Assembly (NCBI GenBank): GCA_035543875.1
Contig: DATKIY010000154.1
Coordinates: 1 to 14,444, forward strand
Reading direction: 5' to 3'
DNA from: DATKIY01 sp035543875
GTDB lineage: Bacteria > Actinomycetota > Actinomycetes > JAHEKZ01
DNA: 14,444 bases
Shown here: one piece after another, positions 1 to 5,986 of the stretch
Layout: every line of letters begins with the position of its first letter
Position numbering within the stretch: the stretch's first letter is position 1
The notes under the pieces: generated by a model
What the model was told of the DNA's origin: nothing
What the model saw: only the letters and a program-made list of their open reading frames with translations
Databases searched by the model: none
Program-made: the position numbers and the translations under genes

Positions 1-609
1 GCCGTCGAGGTCGATCGTCTCGAGATACCCGCCTATTTGCTCTCGAAGCCACGGTCCGAGCCATGGCACCGCGGTGAACTGGACACGGTGCGTCTCTTCG
101 TGAAGGCAAACCCAGAGCCGGAAGTCGCTCGGATCGACATCCATCTGCCGTTCAACATGCACGATGTTTGGCGCGACGAGTAACAGCCGGGCCGGAACAT
201 CCGGACCGGCAGTAAACAGCTCGTACTGGCCCAGCACTTTCGAAGACAAGAATCCCAACGCCGCCCCTATCTCGGCGCCAGCAATACGCGAACCAACAGC
301 TCCAACCGGGGATGAGCGATTCGCGTTTCGGTTAGCCAACCTCTGAGTGAGTGGGTCAAGCAGCGAGCGAAACGCGAGCGCATTCGCCTGCGTCCAGCCA
401 GCGCGGTCGACAACCTCGACGCAGCCGGGTTCGGCTGGCGCGAACATTCCAGTGCGATCGGCGACGAGTGGCGCCGCTACCTGAGCTGCCCGACGAAGAT
501 CGAGAACGGCGGCTCGCGCCTCGTCCAGCGGAATCTGCGGACCAGTGCCACCGACGCGTCCAGCAACCGCGCGCGCATATCCCCAGTCGATGGCAGTGGC
601 TTGACTCAT
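1..609 (-). CDS. DUF2342-type zinc-dependent metalloprotease, C-terminus beyond left edge
   Basis: The reading frame is open from an ATG at 609 to the left edge, giving 203 codons with no stop, so only the N-terminal part is present. An HEETH motif (residues 170-174) is a classic HExxH zinc-protease signature, with a hydrophobic run just before it. The sequence and motif context match the actinobacterial DUF2342 family (sometimes labelled 'coenzyme F420 biosynthesis-associated'), whose members are usually about 350-480 residues. The substrate is unknown. The start follows a G-rich stretch (GGTGGGGGT) and begins MSQATAIDWG. It lies 38 bases downstream of dacB on the same strand, so the two are probably co-transcribed. 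In other Actinomycetota the next genes are tilS, hpt and ftsH; that is an expectation for beyond the edge, not something seen here. Family assignment is from motif and gene order. Confidence 0.85.
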   Translation of the reverse strand, partial: MSQATAIDWGYARAVAGRVGGTGPQIPLDEARAAVLDLRRAAQVAAPLVADRTGMFAPAEPGCVEVVDRAGWTQANALAFRSLLDPLTQRLANRNANRSSPVGAVGSRIAGAEIGAALGFLSSKVLGQYELFTAGPDVPARLLLVAPNIVHVERQMDVDPSDFRLWVCLHEETHRVQFTAVPWLGPWLREQIGGYLETIDLDG

Positions 610-647
610 ACCCCCACCGTAGATCCCCGCCGCCACTCCCCAGTGGC

Positions 648-2015
648 TTAGGGGCAGGTGCTGAGTGCGGCCGCCGCACGGTCGAGTGCGTCGCGCGCCG
701 CAACAGTGTCCACCACCGCATCAGCCACGAAGGCAAACACGACTAGGTCGCCGCTACAGGTGACCGATGTTCCGGCCTCCGCTGAGACCCCGGTGAGCGT
801 GCCGGTCTTCGCCCGCACCACTCCAGCGGCCTTGCTCTGCGGAACCTGTAAGTAGCGATCGGCCAGCGTTCCTTCGAATCCCGCGACTGGCAGTCCGGTG
901 AGAATGGGACGTAGCAATTCGTCGGCCGAAGCGAGCTGAAGCACCTCGGCTAACGCAGTAGGGGTGACGCGGTCATCTCGCGAAAGCCCACTCGCATCAT
1001 CAATGTCAACACGATGGACGTCGACCTGGCGCTGCACCGCAGACGCCACGATCACTTTGGCCGCACCGCGAAAGCTTCCAGAATCACCCTCGGCCAGTGC
1101 GGCGAGCCGGCCTAGCGCTTCTGCCAGCTGATTGTCGCTGTCGCGCAGCATGCGTTCAACGAGTTGATCCACAGGCGGCGACTGCACCGTCGCGAGAGGT
1201 GATGCAGACGTCGGCGATGCGGACGTTCGCTTCGGATCGCCCTTGACTGAGACACCGTCGCGTTTTAGCAGGCTGGCGAAGTCCTCAGCGGCGGCGGCGG
1301 ACGGGTCGGGGTACCTGGACAGTCCATCGTCGGAGATCAACGCCTGATCGGCCATCAGCGCAGTAACTGGCGCTATGACGCCGGATGTGACGTACATGGG
1401 CTCCCACGCCGCTGAGACAGCCGGTCCAGTGAAAAGAGAGTCGTCGAAGCGCAAGCGGACCGTTGTGACACCAGCACTCGTGAGCTCCCGACCGGTCTGC
1501 CGGGCGAGTGTTTGAAGAGACCCAGGCGACCCTTCGCCTGGCTTCATCTGGTTAACCGTCAAGGTGGCATCGCCGCCGCCGACCAGAACAATCTCGTCGG
1601 GTTTTTCGCCGTGCACAACTGTTGTCTCAATACGCGTGTTCGGCTGCATCGAGTCAAGCACAGCTAGCGCGGTCATGAGCTTCAGCGTGGACGCAGGCGT
1701 ACTGGCCGCAGTCGGTGATTGCGCGTAGAGGTTCACCCCCGATTCACCCATGACAACGGCGTGGACGGCATCCCCCAACCCGCTATCCTCAAATGCCCGA
1801 TCCAGCGATCGCTGGATATCCGACGACAGGCTCGTGGCTGGCTGGGCCACCGGTTCCAGCGCTACAGCGGGAGTCAATGGTGCTGGAAACAGGAGCGGTT
1901 TAGGTGGCGACGCTTGGGGTTGGTCTTCAAAAATAACGCCACTCAGATCCAGCGCAACGAGGCTGACCGTGACCACAGCGAGCACGCCGACGAGCCACCA
2001 TCGAGCTCGCGACAT
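648..2015 (-). CDS. dacB: D-alanyl-D-alanine carboxypeptidase/endopeptidase, PBP4 type (peptidase S13)
   Basis: This penicillin-binding protein trims or cleaves D-Ala-containing peptidoglycan cross-links outside the membrane. All three serine-peptidase motifs are visible: SxxK as STLK (residues 109-112, Ser nucleophile), SxN as SDN (293-295) and KTG (403-405). The stretch DDASGLSRDDRVTP is typical of family S13. One N-terminal hydrophobic segment (about residues 8-28) acts as signal or anchor, followed by a Pro/Ala-rich linker. I chose the ATG at 2015 (455 aa) because a GAGGGG Shine-Dalgarno sits 6 bases upstream. A GTG at 2021 is in frame but directly abuts that Shine-Dalgarno; it would add two residues. 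The gene is divergent from ppa and is followed after 38 bases by the DUF2342 protease gene, as in mycobacteria. Function is confident; endopeptidase versus carboxypeptidase activity cannot be told. Confidence 0.93.
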   Translation of the reverse strand: MSRARWWLVGVLAVVTVSLVALDLSGVIFEDQPQASPPKPLLFPAPLTPAVALEPVAQPATSLSSDIQRSLDRAFEDSGLGDAVHAVVMGESGVNLYAQSPTAASTPASTLKLMTALAVLDSMQPNTRIETTVVHGEKPDEIVLVGGGDATLTVNQMKPGEGSPGSLQTLARQTGRELTSAGVTTVRLRFDDSLFTGPAVSAAWEPMYVTSGVIAPVTALMADQALISDDGLSRYPDPSAAAAEDFASLLKRDGVSVKGDPKRTSASPTSASPLATVQSPPVDQLVERMLRDSDNQLAEALGRLAALAEGDSGSFRGAAKVIVASAVQRQVDVHRVDIDDASGLSRDDRVTPTALAEVLQLASADELLRPILTGLPVAGFEGTLADRYLQVPQSKAAGVVRAKTGTLTGVSAEAGTSVTCSGDLVVFAFVADAVVDTVAARDALDRAAAALSTCP

Positions 2016-2051
2016 CGGCACCCCCTCGTGATTGGCGGTCAGCGATACGGG

Positions 2052-2080
2052 ACACTAGATCACGTGGATCGAACCACCAA
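2052..2080 (-). promoter_or_regulatory. Candidate dacB promoter
   Basis: On the minus strand TTGGTG (2080-2075) is separated by 17 bases from TAGTGT (2057-2052), a plausible -35/-10 pair 37 bases ahead of the dacB ATG. The spacer contains GATCACGTGGATC (2058-2070), a near-palindrome with a perfect CACGTG core. This was found by eye and is unproven. Confidence 0.4.
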
Positions 2081-2089
2081 TTCGACCAG

Positions 2090-2117
2090 TTGGTGACGGC
2101 CGAGCCCGCAGTAGACA
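2090..2117 (+). promoter_or_regulatory. Candidate ppa promoter
   Basis: TTGGTG (2090-2095) is followed after 16 bases by TAGACA (2112-2117), about 64 bases before the ppa GTG. The -10 is weak. The -35 mirrors the candidate dacB -35 (CACCAA at 2075-2080 on this strand) with 9 bases between, so the two form an inverted repeat. Confidence 0.3.
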
Positions 2118-2181
2118 TGCCCCTTCAGCACAGACCAGTACGGACTCAAGCAGCCCGAACTCAAGAAGTAAGGAACACATC

Positions 2182-2661
2182 GTGGAGTTCGACGTCTTCG
2201 TCGAGATCCCTCAGGGACACCGCAACAAGTACGAGCTCGACAAGAAGTCAGGTCGTATCCGGCTCGACCGGATGCTGTTCACATCGACCCGGTACCCCGC
2301 CGACTACGGGTTCATCGAGAACACGCTCGGTCAAGATGGCGACCCACTAGATGCTCTTGTGCTACTCGACGAACCGACATTCCCGGGCTGCGTCATCATG
2401 TGCCGGGCTATCGGCATGTTCCGCATGACCGACGAGGCAGGCGGCGACGACAAGGTCATCTGTGTGCCAGCACACGATCCCCGTAAGGAACACCTGCGCG
2501 ACATCCACCACATGCCGGAGTTCGACAAACTTGAGATCCAGCACTTCTTTGAGGTCTACAAAGACCTTGAGCCAGGCAAATCAGTCGAGGGTGCAACATG
2601 GGCAGGGCGCGACGATTCAGAGATCGAGATTCGCGCTTCATTCGCCCGTTACAAGGGCTAA
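2182..2661 (+). CDS. ppa: Inorganic pyrophosphatase, family I
   Basis: This enzyme hydrolyses pyrophosphate to two phosphates in the cytoplasm, pulling nucleotide, aminoacyl-tRNA and polymer synthesis forward; it is Mg2+-dependent. The family I signature DGDPLDALV is at residues 52-60, with metal-binding Asp52, Asp54 and Asp57. Asp84 and Asp89 correspond to the second metal-binding pair, in the MTDEAGGD stretch. The length of 159 residues is normal for the bacterial enzyme. The GTG start at 2182 has an AAGGA Shine-Dalgarno about 8 bases upstream and gives the expected N-terminus (MEFDVFVEIP). The gene is divergent from dacB, as in mycobacteria. The next gene starts 43 bases downstream with its own ribosome binding site. 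I saw no terminator hairpin between them, so read-through is possible. Confidence 0.97.
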   Translation: MEFDVFVEIPQGHRNKYELDKKSGRIRLDRMLFTSTRYPADYGFIENTLGQDGDPLDALVLLDEPTFPGCVIMCRAIGMFRMTDEAGGDDKVICVPAHDPRKEHLRDIHHMPEFDKLEIQHFFEVYKDLEPGKSVEGATWAGRDDSEIEIRASFARYKG

Positions 2662-2704
2662 CCTAACCGCCCGACCTCGAATTCGACCACTAGCAAGGGG
2701 TTCC

Positions 2705-3964
2705 ATGCGCCGCACGATCGTCATCGCCACGCTCGCTATCACGGTGGCCGCCGGACTTGCCACTCCAGGTCTTGCCTTTGAGTCGACTATCGACACAACG
2801 TTCGCCGACAACGGTGTTTACGCAGTGCCGAAGTCCCAGATCGCGTACGTCGCCGCCGACGGAGCCACCACGATTGTCGTTGTCACCAAATACACCAAGC
2901 ACGGAACTGTTGCCACCGTCCGTCGACTTGACGCCTCAGGGCAGCCCGATCCAACCTTTGCAGGCGATGGCAAGGCCGAACTAACTTCGGTCAAGTCCTT
3001 CGATGTTCAGTCGGTGGCTATCGATGCCAACCACAACATCGTCCTGACTGGCCAAACGGCCGACAGCATTTCGGTTGTGAAGCTCGGCGCGAACGGACAA
3101 TTGGACACCGGCTTTGCGGGTGACGGCATCCGCACGATCAAAGGACGATCGCTAGCGGCCACCGACGCCGTGACAGATTCACAGGGCAGGATTCTCGTCC
3201 TCGTCCTAGACATCGATTTCAAAAGCCGGAAGTTTCAGAGTGACGCCCTGGTCTACCGACTCCTGCCGCACGGCAAGTTCGATCCAGAGTTCGGGAACGA
3301 TGGCGTTCGCAGAATCGATCGTCTCCCCGACGACTACGGCGCAGCTATAACGGTGGATCAGACCGATCGTCCAATCATCACCGGAGGCGGTTTCAGAAGG
3401 AGCAAGGCTTGGGTCACGCGGCTGACCCAGCCAAAAGGTCGTCTGGATGCCACCTTTGGGACCGACGGCACAACCGTCGTCGGCTTTGGTGCTGGCGTCA
3501 GCGCAGCCGGGCTCGACGTCGCGGTGGTTGGGGCATCGATAACAGTCGCGGCTTCAACAGTCACTGAAGACCCGCATCGCACATCGCTGGCGGGATTTCG
3601 ACTCACTGGAGCGGGACAGCTCGATCCGACGTATGGCAACGGTGGCAAGGCATACTTCCCAACCGCCGCGAAAACCGAGATCTATGGACTCTTTGTCGAC
3701 GCCGACGGTGCCGTGATCAGCGGCGGTCACCGACGCATCGACCGGTCGACGTGGGTGCCGCTCGTCGGAGCATTGACTCCAGATGGAGTTCCTGACGCTC
3801 AGATCGACGCAACTGGAATCGCTGATATCGCGGTCGGCTCAAAACTCGCAGATGCGCGGAGCTTTACCGTTGTTGGTGGGCAGATCGTCGCATCGATCTG
3901 GGATTTCTCGTCCCAACCCGGCTCTTCGGTTGTTGTCACGCGACTCGGTACCCCGGCTCCCTAA
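2705..3964 (+). CDS. Secreted delta-60 repeat protein
   Basis: The protein has 419 residues and no recognised enzyme function. Residues 1-24 are a signal peptide: MRR, a hydrophobic stretch, then a small-residue end at PGLA followed by FES. The mature part carries at least six copies of a LDxTFGxDG-like motif near residues 29, 81, 133, 192, 247 and 306, spaced 52-59 residues apart. A seventh, degenerate copy lies near 364. This is the delta-60 repeat, thought to build a beta-propeller-like fold. No LPxTG motif or C-terminal membrane anchor is visible, so it is probably released or loosely surface-bound. The start is the ATG at 2705, with AAGGGG 4 bases upstream; the frame stays open back to 2462 inside ppa, but that extension has no signal peptide. 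Its position behind ppa says little about its role. A structural or binding role outside the cell is inference. Confidence 0.85.
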   Translation: MRRTIVIATLAITVAAGLATPGLAFESTIDTTFADNGVYAVPKSQIAYVAADGATTIVVVTKYTKHGTVATVRRLDASGQPDPTFAGDGKAELTSVKSFDVQSVAIDANHNIVLTGQTADSISVVKLGANGQLDTGFAGDGIRTIKGRSLAATDAVTDSQGRILVLVLDIDFKSRKFQSDALVYRLLPHGKFDPEFGNDGVRRIDRLPDDYGAAITVDQTDRPIITGGGFRRSKAWVTRLTQPKGRLDATFGTDGTTVVGFGAGVSAAGLDVAVVGASITVAASTVTEDPHRTSLAGFRLTGAGQLDPTYGNGGKAYFPTAAKTEIYGLFVDADGAVISGGHRRIDRSTWVPLVGALTPDGVPDAQIDATGIADIAVGSKLADARSFTVVGGQIVASIWDFSSQPGSSVVVTRLGTPAP

Positions 3965-4004
3965 CCCAACGGCGCAGTCGCCACACCAGTGGCAGGATGG
4001 CCCT

Positions 4005-4547
4005 GTGACCCGATACATCGCTCTTGTTCGAGGGGTGAATGTTGGGGGTCACAACAAACTGCCCATGGCGGAGTTTAGGAAGCTCCTGTCAGGGTTGAAC
4101 CACACCGACGTGACTACCTACCTACAAAGTGGTAACGCGGTTTTTACGTCAACCAAGCGCTCGCCAGCGAAACTATCGGCCGAGATTCAGGCCGCTCTCG
4201 GTGACCGGTTGAGTCTCGATGTACGGACTCTTGTGTTGTCGATTGACAGGCTTCGCCAAATTATCGACAACAATCCGATGGCGAGAGACGACGAAGATCC
4301 CACTCATTTGTATGTGGCGTTCTTGTCGGGTAAACCCGACGCTGCTGCGATTCGTCAGGTTGACCCAGCCAAGTTCGCACCAGATCGGTTTGAAGTGATT
4401 GGCGACGTCATCTATTTGCACTACCCAAAAGGCATGGGCAAGTCCAAACTCGACCCAGGATCAGTATTCGCAAAAACCGGTATCTGGGCGACCGCGCGCA
4501 ACTGGCGCACCGTCAACCAGCTCGCCGCGTTGGCATCGCAGTCATGA
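4005..4547 (+). CDS. DUF1697 family protein
   Basis: This is a 180-residue cytoplasmic protein of the DUF1697 family (Pfam PF08002), which has no established biochemical role. Characteristic features are the N-terminal RYIALVRGVNVGGHNKLPM, the LQSGNAVF segment near residue 44 and the C-terminal RNWRTVNQLAAL. The length equals the family norm. I chose the GTG at 4005, with AGGA 7 bases upstream, because it starts exactly at the conserved family N-terminus; the frame is open back to 3783, but that part lies inside the delta-60 gene and has no family match I recognise. The stop overlaps the next start by four bases (ATGA, 4544-4547). That suggests translational coupling to the DoxX-like gene, and these two plus the VOC gene probably form a small operon. 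Confidence 0.88.
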   Translation: MTRYIALVRGVNVGGHNKLPMAEFRKLLSGLNHTDVTTYLQSGNAVFTSTKRSPAKLSAEIQAALGDRLSLDVRTLVLSIDRLRQIIDNNPMARDDEDPTHLYVAFLSGKPDAAAIRQVDPAKFAPDRFEVIGDVIYLHYPKGMGKSKLDPGSVFAKTGIWATARNWRTVNQLAALASQS

Positions 4548-4972
4548 CACCGCCACGGACCGAACGGCTCGATGATTCCGCGGAATCCACAGGAACTCGG
4601 GCGGGAGACCTGTCAGCCCTCGCACTTGCGACGCTTTTGATCGGCGCTGGCCAGACACATTTTCTTGCGCCGAGCTTTTATCGCGGCTTGATCCCACCTT
4701 TTCTCGGACCGCCTGACCCCTGGGTCTACGGCAGTGGCGTCGCCGAAGTTTCAGTCGGAGCGGCGATAATCCCGCGGCGAACTCGTCGCGCTGCAGGGTT
4801 CGCGGCGGCACTGTTGTTCGTCGTCGTCTTTCCCGGCAACATCTTTCACGCCTGGCAGGCTCGCAACGGCCCAAGGGTCGAGCAGGCTGGCACGCTTTTA
4901 CGCCTGCCCTTGCAGATCCCCCTAATCTGGTGGGCTTGGCGAGTGGCACGCCAAGGAGGAAATGATGGATAG
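4544..4972 (+). CDS. DoxX-like small integral membrane protein
   Basis: The protein has 142 residues with four likely membrane segments: about residues 23-40, 60-77, 85-101 and 118-134. The pattern HFLAPSFYRGLIPPFLGPP followed by YGSGVAEVSVGAAI is typical of DoxX-like proteins, in which a His-Phe near the end of helix 1 and a Gly/Glu motif in helix 2 recur. Members occur in thiosulfate:quinone oxidoreductase and in oxidative-stress complexes, but this branch has no assigned function. The gene has no clear Shine-Dalgarno of its own and overlaps the DUF1697 stop by 4 bases, so translation is probably coupled. Its own stop overlaps the next gene by about 8 bases. The N-terminal 20 residues are polar and probably cytoplasmic. 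Confidence 0.75.
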   Translation: MTPPRTERLDDSAESTGTRAGDLSALALATLLIGAGQTHFLAPSFYRGLIPPFLGPPDPWVYGSGVAEVSVGAAIIPRRTRRAAGFAAALLFVVVFPGNIFHAWQARNGPRVEQAGTLLRLPLQIPLIWWAWRVARQGGNDG

Positions 4973-5330
4973 CGCACTACGCGTTCTAGTGCCGGATGTC
5001 GACGAAGCCCTGCCCGGCTGGGCCAGCCTGGGATACGAGGTGAAGGACCGCTGGGGGCCGCCGTTTGCGATCTTGACTGGCCCCGGCATCGACATATGGC
5101 TGTCTGGGCCGCAGACCTCAGCTGCCTTGATCTGCGAAGAACTAGACGGTCGAAATCGGGCTGCGGCCTCCACCCGGTTGGTCACGGTCACGGAAGACTT
5201 CGAGTCCCGTATCGACGAGCTCAAAGCCGCGGGCTGGACGCCTCTCACACCGGACCGCTCGGGTCCTGGTGGGCGCCAGGCGCTACTCCATCTGAGCGGC
5301 ACCGTGATCGAGTGCTTTTCGCCTGGGTGA
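4965..5330 (+). CDS. Glyoxalase-fold (VOC superfamily) protein
   Basis: The protein is about 121 residues, the size of a single vicinal-oxygen-chelate domain pair. It begins SALRVLVPDVDEAL, contains WGPPFAILTGPGIDIWLSG in the first half and TVTEDFESRIDELKAAGW in the second, and ends in a strand with a Glu (TVIECF) that matches the usual metal-ligand position. This is the pattern of small VOC proteins related to glyoxalase and antibiotic-resistance folds. No specific reaction can be assigned, and the full set of metal ligands is not obvious. Two ATGs are adjacent (4962, 4965). A strong GGAGG at 4955-4959 is 2 bases from the first and 5 from the second, so I favour 4965. The gene overlaps the DoxX-like stop. 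It is the last gene of the small DUF1697-DoxX-VOC run. Confidence 0.7.
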   Translation: MDSALRVLVPDVDEALPGWASLGYEVKDRWGPPFAILTGPGIDIWLSGPQTSAALICEELDGRNRAAASTRLVTVTEDFESRIDELKAAGWTPLTPDRSGPGGRQALLHLSGTVIECFSPG

Positions 5331-5344
5331 CCTGAAGTCATCCC

Positions 5345-5362
5345 TGACCGAACAGTCAGTCA
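5345..5362. promoter_or_regulatory. Candidate TetR-type operator palindrome
   Basis: The 18-base site TGACCGAACAGTCAGTCA is an imperfect palindrome of the form TGACnGAnnnnTCnGTCA, in which every specified base pairs. TetR-family operators often look like TGACCGAnnnnTCGGTCA. It lies 132 bases before fdsG and 14 bases after the VOC stop. No TetR gene is in this window, so the link to fds control is inference. Confidence 0.35.
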
Positions 5363-5404
5363 ACTTTCGCACCCAAAACGGCCAGCGGCGAGGTACCGTA
5401 GAGG

Positions 5405-5430
5405 GGCCTTCGCGTGGCTGCGCGCGGGCT
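5405..5430 (+). terminator. GC-rich stem-loop: weak terminator or 5' leader structure
   Basis: GCC (5406-5408) pairs with GGC (5427-5429), and CGCG (5411-5414) pairs with CGCG (5421-5424), around a TGGCTG loop; a 2x2 internal mismatch separates the stems, and a G-T wobble extends the base. The following TTGGTT is only mildly T-rich. It could end the DUF1697-DoxX-VOC transcript or fold in the fds leader. Confidence 0.35.
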
Positions 5431-5435
5431 TGGTT

Positions 5436-5482
5436 AGTCGGATGCCCTGGAAGCAGTCGGAAGTCGTTGTAACAAAGTCGGA
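5436..5482 (+). repeat. Three AGTCGGA direct repeats upstream of fdsG
   Basis: The heptamer AGTCGGA occurs at 5436-5442, 5455-5461 and 5476-5482, with start-to-start spacing of 19 and 21 bases (about two helical turns). A related AGTCGTT at 5462-5468 and a palindromic TTGTAACAA (5467-5475) lie between. The last copy overlaps the GGAG (5480-5483) that may be the fdsG ribosome binding site. Same-face spacing hints at an activator or repressor site; this is unproven. Confidence 0.4.
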
Positions 5483-5494
5483 GATGACAAGCCC

Positions 5495-5986
5495 ATGACG
5501 GTCGACGCGGTGACGCCTTCTGGCGAGCGCCTTGATGAGCGGGTCCGCGAGATCGTTGCCAATCACCGCGATGATCGTGGTCCGCTGCTTCCCATCCTGC
5601 ATTCGGTGCAAGCAGAGTTCGGCTGCGTCTCCGCAGAGGTCATCCCCCTGCTGGCCACCGAACTGAACTTGTCCAGGGCCGAAGTGCATGGCGTGGCCAG
5701 TTTCTACCGTGACTTCCGCAAGGAGCCTGCGGGCGAGACCACGGTTCGAATCTGCCGCGCCGAAGCTTGCCAGTCAGTAGGGGGCCGGGAACTAGCAAGT
5801 GCGGCATCCACCCAGTTTGGTGTCGAGTTTGGTCAAACCAGCAACGACGGCCGCGTGACTCTCGACGAGGTCTTTTGCTTGGGTAACTGCGCACTTGGCC
5901 CGGCCGTCGCCATTAATGGCGTCACCCACGGCAGAGTCGATGCAGCTCGACTCGCTGAACTGGTAACGGAGGCGACCGCGAAGTGA
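5495..5986 (+). CDS. fdsG: NAD-dependent formate dehydrogenase gamma subunit (NuoE-like)
   Basis: FdsG is the small electron-transfer subunit of the soluble NAD+-linked formate dehydrogenase and is related to NuoE/HoxE of complex I and hydrogenases. The 163-residue protein has an N-terminal helical region with LLPILHSVQAEFG and VHGVASFYRDF, then a thioredoxin-like domain. That domain binds one [2Fe-2S] cluster through Cys87 and Cys92 (C-x4-C) and Cys128 and Cys132 (C-x3-C), all present. Length is normal for the family. The ATG at 5495 has GGAG about 11 bases upstream, which is rather far. The stop overlaps the fdsB GTG by 4 bases, implying coupled translation. NuoE of complex I is the main alternative, but the fdsB-fdsA-fdsD order that follows identifies it as FdsG. 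Confidence 0.93.
   Translation: MTVDAVTPSGERLDERVREIVANHRDDRGPLLPILHSVQAEFGCVSAEVIPLLATELNLSRAEVHGVASFYRDFRKEPAGETTVRICRAEACQSVGGRELASAASTQFGVEFGQTSNDGRVTLDEVFCLGNCALGPAVAINGVTHGRVDAARLAELVTEATAK

Noticed and set aside
2462..2704. N-terminal extension of the delta-60 protein back into ppa
   Set aside because: It would hide the signal peptide and overlap ppa by 200 bases; ATG 2705 has a ribosome binding site and starts the signal peptide.
3971..3982. Possible terminator hairpin GGCG-CAGT-CGCC after the delta-60 gene
   Set aside because: Only four base pairs and no T-run; too weak to call.
3783..4004. N-terminal extension of the DUF1697 protein
   Set aside because: It lies in the delta-60 gene; the family N-terminus begins exactly at GTG 4005, which has AGGA upstream.
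4542..4949. Open frame of 135 codons on the minus strand over the DoxX-like gene
   Set aside because: Very Arg-rich and without motifs; the plus-strand protein has clear membrane segments and a coupled start.
5365..5399. Possible fds promoter with TACCGT as -10
   Set aside because: No acceptable -35 lies at 16-18 bases; TTTCGC is 23 bases away.
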